A stretch of DNA of 47,736 nt, from the IMG/VR virus record IMGVR_UViG_3300032309_001488, positions 1 through 47,736 of that record, one strand, 5' to 3'. This DNA is from a virus. The position numbers and the translations under genes were made by a program. The notes beneath the pieces were generated by a model, which worked only from the letters and a program-made list of their open reading frames with translations, ran no database searches and was not told where the DNA came from. Shown here piece after piece: positions 44,387 to 47,736 of the stretch; positions within the stretch are counted from its first letter, which is position 1; the number at the start of each line of letters is the position of its first letter.

Positions 44387-45285
44387 TGGATGAAAATGAA
44401 GCGTTAGTTGAATTATTAGAGGATGTTCTTGGAGATCACGGACTTCACTATCCTAATCGCGGTCAAATATCCTTCAATTGTCCTGTTTGTGACGATGATA
44501 GGAACAAACATAATTTAGAGGTTAATTACATCGACAACGTATATAAATGTTGGAGTTGTGGTGATAGTGAGGGAACACACGGACCTTTGGGTAGAATTTT
44601 TGATAAATACGGAAATAAAAAACATAAGAAACTATATAATGTTTTAAAACCTGAAACCGTTGTAAAACGAGAAAGACCTAAAAAGACCCTTAAACTTCCA
44701 GACGCTTTCACCCTATTCAAAGACTCAAGTCCGGTATATCCCGTTAGAAGACAAGCCATGAATTATTTAAAAAGTCGTGGTATTACAGACGAGATGATTG
44801 AAAGGTATGGTATTGGATTTTGTGATAAAGGTGATCACTCAGGTCGTATTGTGGTTCCGTCTTATAATAAAAATGGTGAGTTAAACTATTATATTGCAAG
44901 AAGTTGGAATCCTATGAGTAGAGCAAAATACAAGAACCCTGAGGCGGAAAAAGATAAAATTATATTTTGGGAAAACCTTATTGATTGGAACAAAGACATC
45001 TTTTTAGTTGAGGGTGCCTTTGACGGATTATTTGTGAATAACTCAATTCCAATGTTGGGTAAACATATGTCCGAACTTTTATTTGAAACCATATACACAA
45101 AAGCTAAAGGTGATATTATTATATGTCTTGACGCTGATGCGTGGCAAAACGCAATTAAACTATATCACGAATTAAGTGGGGGTGATTTATGGGGTAGAAT
45201 AAAATTAATCAAATTACCTGATGATAAGGATATTGCCGATCTTCGAGGTGAGATAAAAGATGAATATTATCATATAATAAAATGA
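44386..45285 (+). CDS. gp61: gp61-like DNA primase (DnaG type)
   Basis: This 299-aa primase makes RNA primers on the lagging strand. The N-terminal zinc finger has C32-x2-C35 (NCPVC) and C55-x2-C58 (YKCWSC), the spacing seen in T4 gp61. NYLKSRGITDEMIERYGIGF and GRIVVPSYNKNGELNYYIAR form the N-terminal catalytic half. The Toprim metal sites are Glu209 in FLVEGAFDGL and D249-x-D251 in IICLDADAW. Its size is near T4 gp61 (342 aa). It should act with the gp41-like helicase encoded at 11246. It overlaps the next gene's ATG by 4 nt. Confidence 0.92.
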   Translation: MDENEALVELLEDVLGDHGLHYPNRGQISFNCPVCDDDRNKHNLEVNYIDNVYKCWSCGDSEGTHGPLGRIFDKYGNKKHKKLYNVLKPETVVKRERPKKTLKLPDAFTLFKDSSPVYPVRRQAMNYLKSRGITDEMIERYGIGFCDKGDHSGRIVVPSYNKNGELNYYIARSWNPMSRAKYKNPEAEKDKIIFWENLIDWNKDIFLVEGAFDGLFVNNSIPMLGKHMSELLFETIYTKAKGDIIICLDADAWQNAIKLYHELSGGDLWGRIKLIKLPDDKDIADLRGEIKDEYYHIIK

Positions 45286-46148
45286 CAGATCTAAAAAAAA
45301 TATCACAAGAAATTAGAGAAATTATCTCTGAAAGACAAAAAGAGTTCCAACTTACATTTGAGGAAGAAACACATACATATACAATGTTGAATTCAAAAGG
45401 AGAGTTGAGATCTGATTTTCCATCTGTTTCAAAAGTAATGAAACTTTTTTATGACGAGTTTCCAACTGAACAAGCGGCATTTAGTAAAGCTGGAGGTGAT
45501 CCTGATGAAGCCGAAAGATTGATTAATGAATGGGCTGAATTAGGAAGAAAATCAACAAATCTTGGATCTCGTTGTCATTACTTGTTAGAGGAACATACAT
45601 TAAAAGAATTTGGTATTGAAAAAGAAGTTCGTCAACCAATATTTGATTGTGATGCTGAACAAATAATCAAAAGTGATTCGATGATCATGGCTGGAAAACA
45701 TTATATTGAACTTCTTAAAGAGAGGGGATGTGAATTGATTGATACGGAAATGGTTTTGGGACATCCTGAATTGGAATATACCGGGCAACCCGATAAGGTT
45801 TGGTTAGTTGTTGGAACAAATGGTAATTTAGGTATTTTAATAACAGACTGGAAAAGTAATAAACCAAAAAACTTTGTGGTCACACGTTATACAAAACAAA
45901 TGAAAAAACCATTTCAAGATCTTCCTGACAATGCTTTGGGACACTACAACACACAATTACCTTTTTATGGTAAGTTACTTTTGAAAATGTTGGAGGGAAC
46001 CAAATATGAAAACATACAATTATTAGGATGTATTGTGGTGTTGATTACTGATGAGAGGGAGTATCACGAATATCGAGTATCTAAAAAAACAATCAACACA
46101 ATTTTAGAAATGGATATGAAACAATATTTGACTAAACTTAAAAAATAA
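45282..46148 (+). CDS. RecB/Cas4-like PD-(D/E)XK exonuclease
   Basis: This 288-aa nuclease of the RecB/Cas4 class has motifs in order: an early His in LGSRCHYLLEEHT (H99), Asp171 in YTGQPDKVW, Asp189-x-Lys191 in ILITDWKSNK, and the QxxxY helix in HYNTQLPFYGKLL. I see no four-Cys Fe-S cluster as in true Cas4. Phage enzymes of this type process DNA ends for recombination or degrade competing DNA. It overlaps the primase stop (ATGA), which suggests a joint role in replication or recombination. The exact reaction cannot be read from sequence. Confidence 0.8.
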   Translation: MTDLKKISQEIREIISERQKEFQLTFEEETHTYTMLNSKGELRSDFPSVSKVMKLFYDEFPTEQAAFSKAGGDPDEAERLINEWAELGRKSTNLGSRCHYLLEEHTLKEFGIEKEVRQPIFDCDAEQIIKSDSMIMAGKHYIELLKERGCELIDTEMVLGHPELEYTGQPDKVWLVVGTNGNLGILITDWKSNKPKNFVVTRYTKQMKKPFQDLPDNALGHYNTQLPFYGKLLLKMLEGTKYENIQLLGCIVVLITDEREYHEYRVSKKTINTILEMDMKQYLTKLKK

Positions 46149-46161
46149 ACTATAATTAGAT

Positions 46162-46251
46162 ATGGAAACTACAACTACACCCATTTATTATACCAATACT
46201 ACTTGGGACAACGAAACAATTAAAATAAACATAAATTATATTATAAAATGA
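46162..46251 (+). CDS. Tiny ORF, 29 aa, coupled to the zinc-ribbon gene
   Basis: ATG at 46162 opens a 29-codon frame (METTTTPIYYTNTTW...) whose TGA overlaps the ATG of the next gene in an ATGA junction, a sign of translational coupling. A TATAATTAGATATG sequence stands right before it. It may code a small protein or serve as a leader peptide. It fills the 99-nt gap between its neighbours. Confidence 0.4.
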   Translation: METTTTPIYYTNTTWDNETIKININYIIK

Positions 46252-46466
46252 GCGACGATATTATCAGACCAAAAATCGACTTACGACAACAAGAAACAAT
46301 TAAATGTGAAAAGTGTGAGTCAAAATTCTTCAAAGAAATAACAATGTTGAAGAAAGTTCCAAAATTATTAACAGGAAGTCACGAAGACACAATTGTTCCA
46401 TTCCCAACTTACATGTGTAATGATTGTGGTCATGTGAATTCTGACTTTGAATTATTCATTGACTAA
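46248..46466 (+). CDS. Small zinc-ribbon protein, 72 aa
   Basis: Two C-x2-C knuckles are present, CEKCESKFF near residues 20-23 and CNDCGHVN near 57-60, with about 33 residues between them. This is the layout of a small zinc ribbon. Such proteins in phages often bind nucleic acid or host RNA polymerase. No other domain is present. Its stop overlaps the next ATG by one base. The specific role is unknown. Confidence 0.7.
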   Translation: MSDDIIRPKIDLRQQETIKCEKCESKFFKEITMLKKVPKLLTGSHEDTIVPFPTYMCNDCGHVNSDFELFID

Positions 46467-46612
46467 TGGAAACAAGAAAAATGACTATTAATGAAGCGTA
46501 TCCACACCTTCAAAGTATTGCAAACCTTTATGGTTTAAAACTTAATAGAGCGAAAGAATTTAAATTAGCAAGAACAATATTAATAAATCTCTATTGTAGA
46601 GAATTAATATGA
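46466..46612 (+). CDS. Small hypothetical protein, 48 aa
   Basis: The ATG overlaps the zinc-ribbon stop (TAATG) and the frame runs 48 codons to TGA at 46610-46612. The product is one basic amphipathic helical stretch (TINEAYPHLQSIANLYGLKL then a basic helix). The overlap with the preceding gene and normal codon use support a real gene. Function unknown. Confidence 0.55.
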   Translation: METRKMTINEAYPHLQSIANLYGLKLNRAKEFKLARTILINLYCRELI

Positions 46613-46641
46613 CACACAAAGAATTTTTATAGATTTGTTAG

Positions 46642-46648
46642 TATTTAT
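46642..46648 (+). promoter_or_regulatory. Candidate late promoter box ahead of the GIY-YIG gene
   Basis: TTAGTATTTATATATATG places TATTTAT 4 nt before ATG 46653, the same spacing as at the other homing endonuclease gene (28898). Confidence 0.45.
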
Positions 46649-46652
46649 ATAT

Positions 46653-47375
46653 ATGAGAATAACATATATATATTACTTACAAGACCCAACAAATGGTGAC
46701 ATTAGATATGTTGGAAAAACAACCAATTTAAAACGAAGAGTAAAAGACCACATTAAACGGTCGTCAAAATATAAATTTCATTCGGCTACTTGGATAAAAT
46801 CTTTATCAGATAAGGGAGTTTTACCTATTATAGTTGAAATTGAACGTGTTTTTGATAATTCGTGGAAAGATAGAGAGAAATATTGGATTCAGTTTTATAG
46901 GGAAAAATATGATTTAACTAATATTTTAGATGGGGGTCAAGATGGACCTAATGATGAAACATTATTAAAAATGAAAGAATCTATTAGAAAACATTATGAT
47001 TCTATTTTGAAACCTGTTAATCAATATGATTTGGATGGGAACTTCATTAAACAATGGAAATCAAGTGTTGAAGCTTCAAATGAATTAAGGATTAATAATT
47101 CAAATATTAATCGTGTTTGTGGTGGTTATAGAAACAAAGCCGGTGGGTTTATTTGGCGTTACAATGAAGAAAATACTGTTGTAGAAAAATATATAAAAAA
47201 ACCAAACTATAATGAAAAAAAAATATTAAAATTAACACTTGATGATGTAATAATAAAAACTTATAATAATATAAAAATGGCATCTGAAGAAAATAAAATA
47301 TTAAGAACATCAATAATGAATTGTTTAATGAATAGGTCAAAAACCGCTGGAGGTTATAAATGGAAATATGTGTAA
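46653..47375 (+). CDS. GIY-YIG homing endonuclease with NUMOD1 repeats
   Basis: ATG 46653 is chosen because the conserved N terminus follows at once; an upstream TTG at 46635 would only translate the promoter-like box. In the 240-aa product, residues 4-23 carry the GIY-YIG signature in variant form (YIYYLQ ... IRYVGKT), followed by R29 and a later Glu in DREKYWIQFY. Two NUMOD1-type DNA-binding repeats follow: about 117-165 (NQYDLDGNFIKQWKSSVEAS) and about 190-240, each ending in GG(F/Y)xW(R/K)Y. These enzymes cut a DNA site and spread by repair. It lies in the replication block between small genes. Confidence 0.88.
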   Translation: MRITYIYYLQDPTNGDIRYVGKTTNLKRRVKDHIKRSSKYKFHSATWIKSLSDKGVLPIIVEIERVFDNSWKDREKYWIQFYREKYDLTNILDGGQDGPNDETLLKMKESIRKHYDSILKPVNQYDLDGNFIKQWKSSVEASNELRINNSNINRVCGGYRNKAGGFIWRYNEENTVVEKYIKKPNYNEKKILKLTLDDVIIKTYNNIKMASEENKILRTSIMNCLMNRSKTAGGYKWKYV

Positions 47376-47376
47376 T

Positions 47377-47619
47377 ATGTTAAGTTATAAAGAATTTTAT
47401 ATTTGGTTACAAGGTTACCTTCATGGAAAATTAGAAGATAAGAACATTGATATTGCACCAATTGTGGAAAAGATGAATTTAGTGAAAGAAAGTAGTAAGA
47501 TTGATATTTCTGAACCATTTAGAGTTCCAATACCGGTGAATCCTTTTCCAATTCAAGACGACCCATATAAACCACCATTTGAGGTATATTGTAATGATAA
47601 ACAACAATTAAACGATTAA
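47377..47619 (+). CDS. Hypothetical protein, 80 aa
   Basis: I prefer ATG 47377, one base after the GIY-YIG stop. An ATG at 47368 would add three residues (MCN) and overlap that gene. The N terminus is a helix with LSYKEFYIWLQGYLHGKL, and the second half is Pro-rich (VPIPVNPFPIQDDPYKPPF) and probably extended. No known family. If the homing gene is an insertion, this gene formerly followed the 48-aa gene. Confidence 0.55.
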   Translation: MLSYKEFYIWLQGYLHGKLEDKNIDIAPIVEKMNLVKESSKIDISEPFRVPIPVNPFPIQDDPYKPPFEVYCNDKQQLND

Positions 47620-47623
47620 AATT

Positions 47624-47736
47624 ATGAAAACAGAAATTAATGAGATGGCAATTACTCAACAAGTAAAAATTGCATTAGAAAACTCCAACTTAGATGTTGT
47701 TGTTACACCGATTATGTTTGACCCCGACGCATTTAA
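47624..47736 (+). CDS. Start of a further ORF (3' partial)
   Basis: ATG 47624, in an ATTAAAATTATG context four bases after the preceding stop, opens a frame to the window end (37 codons: MKTEINEMAITQQVKIALEN, then a VVVTPIMFDP strand). Too little is present to assign a function. Confidence 0.5.
   Translation, partial: MKTEINEMAITQQVKIALENSNLDVVVTPIMFDPDAF

Noticed and set aside
45282-46148. Cas4 of a CRISPR system
   Set aside because: The PD-(D/E)XK motifs fit, but the Fe-S Cys ligands and any CRISPR genes or repeats are absent; a phage RecB-like nuclease is the simpler reading.
46635-46652. TTG start for the GIY-YIG gene
   Set aside because: It would only translate the TATTTAT box; the ATG at 46653 starts right at the conserved nuclease N terminus.
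1-47736. tRNA genes and CRISPR arrays
   Set aside because: The few gaps of about 70-100 bases hold terminators, promoter-like boxes or tiny ORFs and show no cloverleaf; the only short repeats are protein-coding PT/Thr linkers, without spacers.

Overview
The window is a contiguous piece of a large, AT-rich, double-stranded DNA phage of T4-like (contractile-tailed) organisation. T4-type replication and nucleotide genes (gp32-like SSB, UvsX, RNase H, gp41 helicase, class I ribonucleotide reductase, gp61 primase) lie beside T4-type baseplate genes (gp25, gp6, a P2 gpI/gp7-like wedge protein). No chromosomal housekeeping gene, rRNA or tRNA is visible. The host is probably a member of the Bacteroidota, perhaps a flavobacterium. 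Gene starts lack Shine-Dalgarno sequences and have A/T-rich leaders, and tail genes carry SprB-like and PKD-like repeats typical of flavobacterial gliding adhesins. This host call is an inference.

Layout. 1-7.4 kb: the end of a giant baseplate-hub-like protein, then two small late genes. 7.5-16 kb: a replication and nucleotide block (gp32-like, small helical protein, uvsX, rnh, unknown, gp41-like helicase, nrdB, nrdA), bounded by strong hairpin terminators. 16.1-17.05 kb: a flavodoxin-fold enzyme and a small ORF. 17.1-35.9 kb: a baseplate and tail operon (gp25, gp6, an 1881-aa protein with a buried membrane domain, four further structural genes, a gpI/gp7-like wedge, an SprB-repeat fibre and a small Cys protein), interrupted by a PD-(D/E)XK homing endonuclease. 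36-41.6 kb: a GT-A glycosyltransferase and two large Cys/Thr/Pro-rich fibre or adhesin proteins. 41.7-42.3 kb: a RuvC-like resolvase. 42.35-44.06 kb: the only minus-strand genes, a two-gene adhesin cassette. 44.1-47.7 kb: a second replication block (primase, RecB/Cas4-like nuclease, zinc ribbon, several tiny coupled genes) with a GIY-YIG homing endonuclease.

How the parts fit. The replication genes form a T4-style recombination-dependent replisome. RuvC-like and RecB-like nucleases may serve in junction and end processing. The structural genes build a contractile baseplate carrying a set of adhesins whose modules (SprB-like repeats, a Trp-rich domain, PT linkers, small Cys proteins) are reused between loci. 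The glycosyltransferase sits among these adhesins and could modify their Thr/Ser/Pro-rich linkers.

Most notable signals: (i) a recurrent TATTTAT box just upstream of ten transcription-unit starts, including the minus-strand cassette in its own orientation, which is a candidate late promoter; (ii) similar N-terminal helices ending in (L/I)xE on a flavoprotein and on a Pro/Ala-rich protein, resembling T4 capsid-targeting peptides; (iii) a multi-pass hydrophobic domain followed by a Cys cluster inside an 1881-aa tail protein; (iv) inverted PT-coding repeats in opposed adhesin genes that could recombine to swap their C-terminal halves.
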